Below are positions 56,302 through 64,000 of a DNA stretch of 64,000 bases, piece after piece. Origin of the DNA: Micropterix aruncella (taxonomy: Eukaryota > Arthropoda > Insecta > Lepidoptera > Micropterigidae). Every line of letters begins with the position of its first letter. Positions within the stretch are counted from its first letter, which is position 1. Under the pieces are notes generated by a model. It saw nothing but the letters and a program-made list of their open reading frames with translations, was not told the DNA's origin and ran no database searches. Position numbers and translations under genes: made by a program. The stretch lies in the NCBI GenBank assembly GCA_944548615.1, contig OX155952.1, positions 2,938,501-3,002,500 on the forward strand, written 5' to 3'.

Positions 56302-57327
56302 CAGGCGAGGATCTATGGGGGGAGGGTGGAGGGGGCGACCGCCCCCCCCCCCACCCCAACGAGGATTGAAAAAAAAATTGTTGACAAAAAGCGGGCAAGA
56401 TTCCTGAATGACGATTACCAATAATCTACAGATTTTATCGTCTACCTACACTGACGATTATACGTCTACACTGACGACTAAACGACTACACTGATACCTT
56501 TACACTGACATAAGAGTCTCCTAGGAGTTAGTGCGGCAGGAGTTCTGGGAGAATGCAAGATCTGGAAAGAAAGTTTTAGAAGGGAAAAGAGAAATAATCC
56601 CGCTTATTCAGAACCAAAAAATATTCTAGATGTTCTAGATCTGGCCAACGAATTCATCTACCCTGGCATACATCGCCTCATCCTTATCATGGCCTCCTTG
56701 CCCTTAAGTGTGGCGACTGCCGAAAGAAGTTTTTCAACTCTGAGGCGGCTAAAAACCTGGCTACGATCCACGATGGTAGAGGATAGGTTAACAGGGTTGG
56801 CACTCCTGCATATTCATTTTGATATTCCAGTAGACAAAGAGAAGATAATTTGATTTATAATAAGATTTGCAAAGAAAAAACACCGGAAACTGCAATTTTG
56901 TAATTTAATTCTATTATGTATCATTTGTTCATTGTTCATTTAGAAAAAACGTACGAGTGTACCTATTCATTATTTCTTTTCCCTTTTTATAATCTTTAGT
57001 TACTTAATTACCTAATTGAAAAAAGAAATGTTGACAAAAAGCGGAAAACACCGGAAACTGCAATTTGTAATTTAATTCTGTGTTATGCACTATTATGTAT
57101 CATTTGTTCATTGTTCATTTAGAAGTAAAATAAAAACGTACGAGTATATTAATTATTTCTTTTCCCTTTTTATAATCCTTAGTTACTTAATTACCTATAT
57201 CTATTCAGCATATTGGATGCCCTAAATTCACACTATAATTTTTTTTAACTATCTATAGACAGAAACACCCCCCCCCACTGTCCGCCCTTCCCCCCCCCCC
57301 CCCAAACAAGACGTTGATCCGCGCCTG
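56302..57327 (+). mobile_element. hAT element, 1.03 kb, perfect 8-bp target duplication
   Basis: The ends CAGGCGAGGATCTATGG and, inverted, CAGGCGCGGATCAACG are hAT-like. TAATGAGT flanks both sides (56294-56301, 57328-57335). Subterminal poly-C/poly-G tracts (56341-56352, 57290-57303) are a family trait shared with 58790-59148. A transposase C-terminus lies inside. The middle has short local duplications (56995-57060 repeats part of 56870-56900, tttcattgttcatttagaa twice). Confidence 0.92.
56525..56853 (+). pseudogene. hAT transposase C-terminal dimerisation domain
   Basis: The open frame reads ELVRQEFWENARSGKKVLEG, KREIIPLIQNQKNILDVLDL and ANEFIYPGIHRLILIMASLP, then LSVATAERSFSTLRRLKTWL and RSTMVEDRLTGLALLHIHFD before the stop at 56851. 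LP.S.A..ERSFS.LR..K..LRS.M...RL..LALL.I is the hATC domain of the zinc-finger-MYM/TTF-type hAT group. It is uninterrupted for 108 codons, but everything N-terminal to it is deleted. Confidence 0.9.
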
Positions 57328-57335
57328 TAATGAGT

Positions 57336-57654
57336 TGTAGGATTTTTCGATTACCCATTTTTACAGTTTTATGGCATACACTTTCGCGTTTAACTTCCTA
57401 ATATATCTAGGTAGGTTGGATATAGATATTTATCGAATTGCATAACATTCCTTTTATGCCCCGCACTCCACGCATGCGCTCCAAAGAAACAGCCCGAAAG
57501 AATGTATTAGGTCCGTACTGTTGTAATTGCATTTTTTAAAATTATTCCATTTTAAACTTGGATAAATTCGGGTTGAGTAGGAAGTTCAACCTGAAATAAA
57601 TTTTATTTCGAAGGAATTTCATTTTACAGTTGATTTACAGTCCCGTGATCCGCT
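57336..57654. other. No feature recognised
   Basis: AT-rich spacer between a hAT element and a SINE. Confidence 0.4.
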
Positions 57655-58545
57655 TCTATACATAGTAGCGCCAGACACCCGGGTTCGATTCCCGGCTGGG
57701 TTTTCCACCATTTTCCGTTGGGATCAAATTAACGGAATTATTTTTTCAATTCTGTCGATCGAATGCAATAACAAGACACACACTTACAGACATATTACAC
57801 GCACATATACATTTTATTTTATTTTTATTTTTTATTTTTTTTAATTCAGGAAACAGACAGTACAAAAAATATATTTACTTAATCAAAATGTAACAAACAT
57901 AAACCATTTATATGATTCCACCAATTAAACGGTCATATAGTGCGTTATTCTATATAAAAAAAAAGTTCAAAATATACAAGCATTTTTTAAAGTGAAAGTG
58001 AAATTATTAGGGTTTTTTAAATAAACAGAAAATATTCTGAAAAGTAATTGCTAAGTTACTAAACAGTCCAAAGTATTAAAAGAGTAAATATAAAGTAAAT
58101 AGAGCAGAAAAACAGTAAATAGATTCATAAACATGTATATATATGGTAATAAATTAATTTATTATTAAATAGATAGTAATAAGAAAATAAAATATATAAT
58201 TATGTAATGACACATTTTATGAGAACGAAAAATAGAAAAATGGAATAAGTTATATAAATACAAAGATAAGATAAGAGAATAACTATTCTCATAATAAACA
58301 GATAACTTAATTAAATTGTAATATATTCATAATTAGATTTTTTAATGTATCTGGGGTTGTGGCAAATATATCAACATCCATAAACACCGAGTTGTAATGA
58401 TGACAAGCTCTATAAAGAAAAGCATTTTGTGCATAGTTAGAATAGACATATAGCACGGCATAGTAGGGTTGGTTGTAAGAGATTGTCATATGACAATAAA
58501 CCCGCCCATTGTGACTTTTTCACAGTAAAGGTTTTTCACGGTAAA
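57655..58545 (+). mobile_element. tRNA-derived SINE interrupted by a LINE
   Basis: The 5' part 57655-57812 has a diverged head (cacccgggttcgattcccgg) and body (ccgttgggatcaaattaacg). The 3' part 58446-58545 has the tail tagtagggttggttgtaaga and gtcatatgacaataaacccg. Joined, they match 19808-20075. The break falls in the acacatacatata segment, where a minus-strand LINE was inserted. Confidence 0.82.
57813..58445 (-). mobile_element. LINE inserted in the SINE, poly(A) at its 3' end
   Basis: The minus strand reads NAFLYRACHHYNSVFMDVDI, then FATTPDTLKNLIMNILQFN and a stop at 58307. SPLYR....YN.....(I/L)DIF....(D/T).(F/L) is a Jockey/CR1-like tail. A 3' UTR of about 450 bp follows, then an A-rich end (T-rich on plus, 57813-57850). 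It is 5'-truncated and younger than the SINE. Confidence 0.78.
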
Positions 58546-58788
58546 CTTCACAAACTTCCTTCAGGCCTCTTTTCGCAAGTATGTCTATGTTGACTGTGAC
58601 ATCGCTATATATACTGGAATGTTGTGAGTTTATTAAAATAATCCGGATATCTACTCCTTACGAAGAGACATACACTCAAAGGATATGAGGCATAGACACC
58701 TCATAAACTGTCGCTCAGTCAGGGCAGTACTGAGTAAAAAGGGACTTCAGTTCTGTTGTGTTATGTAAGTATTTTGGCTCTACTCCGC
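58546..58788. other. No feature recognised
   Basis: Short spacer with no coding or repeat signal. Confidence 0.4.
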
Positions 58789-58789
58789 A

Positions 58790-59148
58790 CAGGCGCGGAT
58801 CTACGTCTTGTTTTTGGGGAGGGCGGACAGTGGGGGTGGGTTTCTGTCTATAGATAGTTAAAATAAATTATAGTGTGAATTTAGGGCATCCAATATGCTG
58901 AATAGAGATAGGTAATTAAGTAACTAAGGATTATAAAAAGGGAAAAGAAATATTTAATATACTCGTACGTTTTTATTTTACTTCTAAATGAACAATGAAC
59001 AAATGATACATAATAGTGCATAACACAGAATTAAATTACAAATTGCAGTTTCCGGTGTTTTCCGCTTTTTGTCAACATTTATTTTTTCAATCCTGGTGGG
59101 GGGCGGGCGGTCGCCCCTCCACCCCCCCCCCCCATAGATCCGAGCCTG
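58790..59148 (-). mobile_element. hAT MITE, 359 bp, perfect 8-bp target duplication
   Basis: The ends CAGGCGCGGATCTACG and, inverted, CAGGCTCGGATCTATGG match those of 56302-57327 in the opposite orientation. ACTCCGCA flanks both sides (58782-58789, 59149-59156). The outer 150-200 bp on each side are nearly the same as in the larger element (gggcatccaatatgctgaat, gtttccggtgttttccgc). The transposase tail is deleted. Confidence 0.93.
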
Positions 59149-59156
59149 ACTCCGCA

Positions 59157-59870
59157 CAATATCAAATCCATGCCATAACCAGGATTCAAGCAAGTATTTA
59201 AATCACTGCCTCAAAAACAAATGTTATAAAAGCGTAAATGACTTTTTCATTGATAATGACAAATAAATATCGTAACATATTCTTATTGCACTTCGTATGT
59301 ACACTAATAATTCCACGATGATATACATATTATTCAAATACAAATTGACATTTCACATTATATCTAGTAACGGAAATTTACTATAATAATCTCTAGATAT
59401 TAGTTGTGATTATATTTATTATTCTTATTAATATGTCCAAACCTTTATCTTTTTCGGATTTGTTTTCTTTTACTTTGGATTTACTTCTATTGTTTAGCTT
59501 ATATTGTTGATATTTAAGCAGTAGATTATTGTTATCTTCTTATTTCTAGACATTTGTAGGTACTTGATTTTTTCCTTCTTTTTAACCAACTCTGGGATGA
59601 CATTAGATTCAATTTATTAGCAGAATATTAGTTAGGTTTGGTATCATGTTTTAGTGCCAAAGATCTAATAATCATAATATAATAATGAATTTGTTTTTTT
59701 TCTGACACAACCGTGGCACTCCAATAAGACTCAGGAAGTGAGCTCGCCTTATCACAGGAGTACCTAGCAAGGCGGGCTCGGTTTCACTTTACTCGGTACA
59801 TTAGGAATACAAACTTTTACATTTAATTTATGCGCAATTCAGCCTGGGCTCAGACAGATGTATGCCTAAA
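59157..59870. other. No feature recognised
   Basis: AT-rich intergenic sequence. Confidence 0.4.
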
Positions 59871-59871
59871 T

Positions 59872-60180
59872 TTAGAAGTAAATATAGGTGTGAAATGCAG
59901 TTTTGCGAAATTGTAGGTGGTAAATGCAGTTTTGCGAAGGGCAGTCAGCATGTGTGCTAACTTTGTAGACTTCTTTAGTGTTAGGGCTAGTGAACTCAGT
60001 GGAGGGAAAATGAATAAGAGACGTTTTACACCGGTTCTTGTTGCAAGGAAAAGAACCTGGTGGTGGGATTGTGCTTATGCTGGCACTAGGGGTGGTGCGA
60101 AACAAAAAATATAGCGCAGGTTAGGAGATCTCCGATACGCTACAATGGGCGGACCTCTTGTCAAGTAAGAAGTTCTTTCT
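59872..60180 (-). pseudogene. Penelope-like element fragment (pre-GIY-YIG Cys region)
   Basis: The minus strand reads AYRRSPNLRYI, then after a shift FPCNKNRCKTSLIH, FTSPNTKEVYKVSTHADCPS and QNCIYHLQFRKT. The pattern FRR..NL...LV, C...RCKTC..I, T.K.Y.(I/V)...(D/A)C.S.N(C/V)IY.(I/L)(Q/E)C..C is the segment that precedes and begins the GIY-YIG nuclease of Penelope-like elements. CKTS and QF have replaced expected Cys residues. It belongs to a different lineage from the intact element at 62 kb, which lacks the RCKTC segment. Confidence 0.7.
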
Positions 60181-61402
60181 TTTCTCTCTTATTTCCCTCC
60201 CAATTTCCTCTCATCGGGCAGTGTTAGTTTTAAATATAGTAGTTTGTATTTTATGCAGTCAAACTTAGTCATCTTTATTTCCGTATTTTTAACGCGCGCA
60301 TGTACCACAGCACTGTGGTTAGGATAGTTGTAAGATATTGCAATGTGGCAATAAGCTCGCCTTTTTGTGTTGTAAATATTATTTACTTATTATATACTAT
60401 TATATATTATTATTATATACTTTACCGAAGTTTACCCAACCCGGTGTACTTCGTACCACCTAAAATTGATTTTTTATTGATCCTAATCAACCTTCCAAAT
60501 CCAATTCATTGAAATCTATAATATGGTCGAATCATGTACGGGTTGAGTTTCGTTTGGTGATTAAATGAAAGTCGTTTGTAATTAAAATAAATTCAATGTA
60601 TTTAATTTACATAATGAAATGTACATGCTTTTTCGTCTTTTCCGACTTTTTTGCATTTTTCGACTTTTTGGACTTTTTTTTTGGACAGTTTGAATATCAG
60701 TTATGGATGGTGCAGCTGTCAAATAATAGAATCGCCGCTAACGCCATCTATTGAAAGTGGCCCATTTCCCAAAATGACCAAATTCTTTTATTTTTTCCTA
60801 AATGTTTTTTTTTTGTAAACCACCCCTGAATCAAGGCAAACAAAACAAAAAAATAATAATACAAATCGGTCGAGTCATTTTCGAGATCTTGCGAGAGTAA
60901 CGCACGGCGATTCATTTTTATATATAAGATTATTTAAATCCACCACTCGTAGAACTTACTTGATCATTTTAGATTTGTTCGACTCCCGGGCTATCGTGAT
61001 CGTCCAGCAAATTACCGCAATTTGTTTTCATTCTTAAATTGCCGCGGACTCTAAACACCTCGTTCAATTCCATTTTGTTCTTGGCTGTGGTGCCACCGCG
61101 ATGGCCGCCAGCCTGCGCGTCGTTCCAGAAGGTAGCTGCGGCTTCTTCCAGGTCTTTGTAAATAAATAATAATAATTAATAGCCAGGTGTGTGTTTGTGT
61201 GCGTGTGTATCTCTCTCGCGAAGACAAATAGCGATATGACGGAATAATGCTGCGGATTAGTCTATTGACACACGTCAGGGAGATAAATTTGCACCGCGGG
61301 ACGAGTAGAGCCTTAGTCGAGCGTTCAGCTCCCGCCGCGGCGTATCATGTGCGCGAAACGATAACGTAAACGAGTGCGTCGCTTTCGATCAGAACTCGGA
61401 AA
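60181..61402. other. Upstream region of the MFSD6-like exon, with repeat tails
   Basis: Positions 60305-60380 (actgtggttaggatagttgt, gtggcaataagctcgcc) are a SINE/LINE tail. Positions 60890-60930 carry ttttcgagatcttgcgagag, an old repeat end. From about 61060 the GC content rises, with a gt/tc-rich run near 61190-61215 and a GC-rich block 61290-61400 that probably contains the promoter and 5' UTR. No TATA box is evident. Confidence 0.45.
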
Positions 61403-61670
61403 ATGGAGGACGACATGAAGAAGCACGGCGAGGACATGGCGACGATGACGGAGAGGAAGTCGTCGGGCTTCTGTCACGCGTGCGAGAAGATGGGCGTCAA
61501 TCCGAATCTGATAATGCTGAAAGTGACTTTGTTCGTTATGTACGGTGCTACGGCCTCCCTCTTGCCATACTTGACGATTCACATGCAGAGCATCGGTCTC
61601 ACGGTTCCGGAGATCTCGTTCGTCTACTTGGCGCTTCCTTTCACCACATTTCTCAGCCCTCCAATCACTG
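61403..61670 (+). CDS. MFSD6-like transporter, first coding exon
   Basis: The start ATG at 61403 has A at -3 and G at +4. The exon encodes 89 residues: a hydrophilic N-terminus with FCHACEKMGV, then NPNLIMLKVTLFVMYGATAS, LLPYLTIHMQSIGLTVPEIS and FVYLALPFTTFLSPPITG. The order KVT.F..YGATASLLPYLT.HMQ.IGLT..EI...YL.LPFTTFL.PP.TG is transmembrane segments 1-2 of the MFSD6/MFS_1-like family of membrane transporters. The exon closes with ACTG|GTTTGT at 61670/61671, splitting the Gly codon that is normally followed by F.(V/I)D. GTATTC at 61675 is a less likely donor. Later exons lie beyond the window on the plus strand. The substrate is unknown. Confidence 0.82.
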
Positions 61671-61911
61671 GTTTGTATTCCCATTTATTATTATATCCTG
61701 GCCGATTCACACATACACATCCAGTAACATCATGAGAACTGTGCCACCTCAGCCAAGAGCGCTCCTGAGACTGTAAACCAAATATAGAAGTGGGCACATT
61801 TGTTAGGTTGAGGAGCATCTGCCTTTATTTATTTATTTAATATTTAAATTCCGTATAACGTTGATTCTACTTTAAGAAAATAACAGGAACCAATAGCAAA
61901 CCTCATGCTAT
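61671..61911 (+). other. Start of MFSD6-like intron 1
   Basis: Noncoding. (ttta)n is present near 61826-61845. The frame continuing past the donor (LYSHLLLYPG..) is intron read-through. Confidence 0.6.
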
Positions 61912-62008
61912 AAATAGGATAGAAAACGAATTTACCGCGTGAAATTTGTAGGACCCGACGTTTCGGTGACGTTGCAGCCGCCGTTGTCAAGGGTAAACTG
62001 AAGAGCTG
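61912..62008 (-). mobile_element. 3' terminal region of the Penelope-like element
   Basis: Contains tataaatagga.agaaaacg, aatttaccgcgtgaaatttg and acgtttcggtgacgttgcag, the same terminal wording found alone at 13862-13959 and 33895-34080. It lies directly after the ORF stop on the minus strand. Confidence 0.78.
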
Positions 62009-64000
62009 TCAGTCCGTTGTTTTGCGGGTAGGCCGCAAACCGCTGCCGCCACTGCGTAGGTTATAACGGTGGTGGGGGGCCGGGCTCGGAGCGCGGGAAT
62101 TTTTAAAATCCGTCTTGCACACAACACTCACTGTATCCTGTTTTACGTCTTTGCGTTCGGCGTTCGGCGGCGGGAACATTTTAAGAAGAGGGTTCCACGT
62201 AGAAGAGAGTTTGTAGCCGTCATCTCTATTGAAGTTCGGAGTTCTTCTTATTTCAATGGCTTCCCGGATCATGCGAGGAAAGTAGAATTGTTCCTTCGAT
62301 AGAACAATGGGATTTTGAAACTGCATCCAGTGGTTACTTCCGCTATCCAATATATGTTCGCAGATCGCCGATTTTTCTCGCTGAACGTTTTTAACAGCTT
62401 TGATGTGTTCTGTCAGTCGCGTGGCTATGGGCCGTTTCGTTTGTCCAACGTAGGCTAGACCGCAGCTGCATTCGACTTTATACACACCCGGGGTTTTAAG
62501 TGGTATTACATCCTTTACAGGCCTCAAAAATCGAGCTATATTTTGGGTCGGTTTGAAGATCGTTTTTATATCGAATCTGTTTAGCATCTTACTTATTCGA
62601 TCTGTCACGCCCTTGACGTATGGTAAGAATGCTCTTGATCTGCTCGGTTTTTGAGTTTCGTCCGTATTAGATCGTGTGCGTGTCTCGTGATATTTTCCGT
62701 ATCCATTTTTCCTAAGGACATCATTGACATGTTCCATCTCCTTCGGAAAATGCTCAGTGTCGCATAGATCGCGTGCTCGATTCACGAGCGACGTTTGCAC
62801 TGAACGTAGATGGTAGGGATGATGGTGTGAGCTTGCATGCAAATATCTGTCCGTATGTGTGGGCTTCCGATATACCGTATGTCCGAGAGTATTGTCACTT
62901 CTCCTCGTCACTTTGACATCCAAAAATGGTAAGGAGCCGTCCTTCTCTACTTCATAGGTGAAACTGATTTTTGGGTGTATGGAGTTTAGATGACCCAGGA
63001 ATTCTTTCACCGTTTGAATGTTGCCTTTCAGGATGCAGAAGGTATCATCCACGTAGCGAAGCCAGAGAATGGGTTTAATTTTGGAGGTTTTTATGGCTAA
63101 TTCCTCAAAATATTCCATATATAGGTCACTAACTATCGGCGATACGGGGCATCCCATTGCTACTCCGTCGATTTGTTTGTAATAATCGCCGTTCCATAGA
63201 AAGTAGCAGGATGTCAGGCAATGTTGAAGCATGTCGGCGTAGCTAATAGGGAGGTCCTCAGACCTTAGTTTATCTCTCACCACCGTAAGACACTCCGAAA
63301 TGGGCAAATTCGTAAATAAAGATTCGACGTCAAAGCTCACCATTATTTCGTCTTCGGCCAGTTTTAAGCTTCTAATAATGCTTACGAAATGTCGCGAGTC
63401 TTTCACGTAAGACGTCGTTTTGCCCGTAAGCGGTTGGAGGACACCAGCCAAGTGTTTTGACAGAGGATATGTGGGGCTGTCGATTTGGCTCACAATCGGT
63501 CTCAATGGTGCATTATCCTTATGGATTTTAGGTAAGCCATATAATTTCGGTGGCTGTACGTTACGTGGTTTAGTGAGATAAGCTATTTCTGGGAGGGAAG
63601 TGACAGATTTATCGATTAAAACTCTCGTTTGCCTGGTAATTCTGCTCGTGGGATTGTAATTCACCTTCTCGTAAGTGTTGGCGTCTTCTAAGAGCGTCCC
63701 AATTTTCCGCTCGTAGTCCACAGTATCGAGTACCACGGTTGCGTTGCCTTTATCGGCCCGCAACACAACTACGTCCTTATTATCCCGCAGAGATTTTAAG
63801 CTTTTTCTCTGGGCGGCTGTGGTGTTCGACTGTGGGAGCTTGGCCTTGCGTACAAAGACAGCCACATCCTGTCGCAGTAAGTCGGCCTCTGGCGCAGGGA
63901 TCTTGTTACGAGAGATGACTTCTTCAATGCCACCGATAATACTTTCCACAGGCAAACGGTTCGGTGTCGGTACATAATTTAATCCCCTGCTAAGAATTTC
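62009..64000 (-). CDS. Penelope-like retroelement RT plus GIY-YIG nuclease, open to the window end
   Basis: At least 663 codons are open with no stop or shift. The frame continues through 64000 (EILSRGLNYVPTPNRLPVES at the upstream end), so the real start lies outside. Counting from Leu at 63955 as 1: LRADKG 65-70, YGLPKIHK 139-146, FDVESLFTN 208-216 (catalytic Asp 209), VAMGCPVSP 265-273, YVDD 301-304 (catalytic Asp pair), LPFLDV 342-347 and YRKPTHTDRYLH 362-373. The nuclease follows: GVYKV 490-494, YVGQTKR 502-508, Arg 513, Glu 566 or 569 and Asn near 574. ECSCG at 495-499 with CEH at 532-534 may bind zinc. All key residues are present, so it could be active. It lies antisense inside the presumed first intron of the MFSD6-like gene. 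Confidence 0.92.
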   Translation of the reverse strand, partial: EILSRGLNYVPTPNRLPVESIIGGIEEVISRNKIPAPEADLLRQDVAVFVRKAKLPQSNTTAAQRKSLKSLRDNKDVVVLRADKGNATVVLDTVDYERKIGTLLEDANTYEKVNYNPTSRITRQTRVLIDKSVTSLPEIAYLTKPRNVQPPKLYGLPKIHKDNAPLRPIVSQIDSPTYPLSKHLAGVLQPLTGKTTSYVKDSRHFVSIIRSLKLAEDEIMVSFDVESLFTNLPISECLTVVRDKLRSEDLPISYADMLQHCLTSCYFLWNGDYYKQIDGVAMGCPVSPIVSDLYMEYFEELAIKTSKIKPILWLRYVDDTFCILKGNIQTVKEFLGHLNSIHPKISFTYEVEKDGSLPFLDVKVTRRSDNTLGHTVYRKPTHTDRYLHASSHHHPYHLRSVQTSLVNRARDLCDTEHFPKEMEHVNDVLRKNGYGKYHETRTRSNTDETQKPSRSRAFLPYVKGVTDRISKMLNRFDIKTIFKPTQNIARFLRPVKDVIPLKTPGVYKVECSCGLAYVGQTKRPIATRLTEHIKAVKNVQREKSAICEHILDSGSNHWMQFQNPIVLSKEQFYFPRMIREAIEIRRTPNFNRDDGYKLSSTWNPLLKMFPPPNAERKDVKQDTVSVVCKTDFKNSRAPSPAPHHRYNLRSGGSGLRPTRKTTD

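Overview
The window looks like a piece of a lepidopteran (moth or butterfly) genome. It is AT-rich and intron/intergene dominated, and it is packed with decayed LINE tails, tRNA-headed SINEs, Helitron ends, TTAA and hAT elements and mariner relics of the kind common in Lepidoptera. Only three pieces of ordinary host gene content are clear. These are the large coding exon of bunched (TSC22-family long isoform, 36125-38913, minus strand), a tRNA-Gly(GCC) gene (39591-39661, minus) and the first coding exon of an MFSD6-like transporter (61403 to about 61670, plus). The species cannot be named from the sequence alone.

Layout. Positions 1-36000, which lie downstream of the bunched exon on its own strand and so are probably one of its introns, hold transposon debris. 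There are many 5'-truncated non-LTR retrotransposon fragments, four copies of a GC-rich repeat with no recognised coding (family A), five copies of a TIR element with 7-bp target duplications (family B), mariner relics at 6.8, 12.5 and 28.4 kb, two short TTAA-flanked elements, a Helitron at 23.6 kb, a 640-bp imperfect inverted repeat at 24.2 kb, and isolated palindromic ends of a Penelope-like element at 13.8 and 33.9 kb. At 29.6-29.9 kb a GC-rich, TATA/Inr-bearing stretch with a 59-codon ORF on the bunched strand may be an alternative bunched promoter and first exon. The bunched exon (36.1-38.9 kb) is one unbroken 920-codon, Q/M-rich reading frame closed by a good splice donor.

Positions 39-61 kb lie upstream of bunched. 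After the tRNA gene come a pogo-like MITE, a hAT element with a transposase tail, a TTAA element, two long (AT)n arrays and a 52-bp tandem repeat. Next is a 2.66-kb TIR transposon carrying a broken transposase-like gene, followed by a diverged 5S rRNA relic, several LINE fragments, a Helitron palindrome, a matched pair of hAT elements with perfect 8-bp target duplications, a SINE interrupted by a LINE, and a decayed Penelope-like fragment.

Positions 61-64 kb hold the MFSD6-like first exon. Just inside its presumed intron, on the opposite strand, is a Penelope-like retroelement whose RT plus GIY-YIG reading frame is undamaged and runs off the end of the window. I found no clear novel multi-gene system. 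The most unusual items are the intact Penelope element with its dispersed palindromic ends, the 24-kb inverted repeat, the 5S-derived relic, the 7-bp-TSD TIR family, the broken transposase-like TIR element and the candidate internal bunched promoter.
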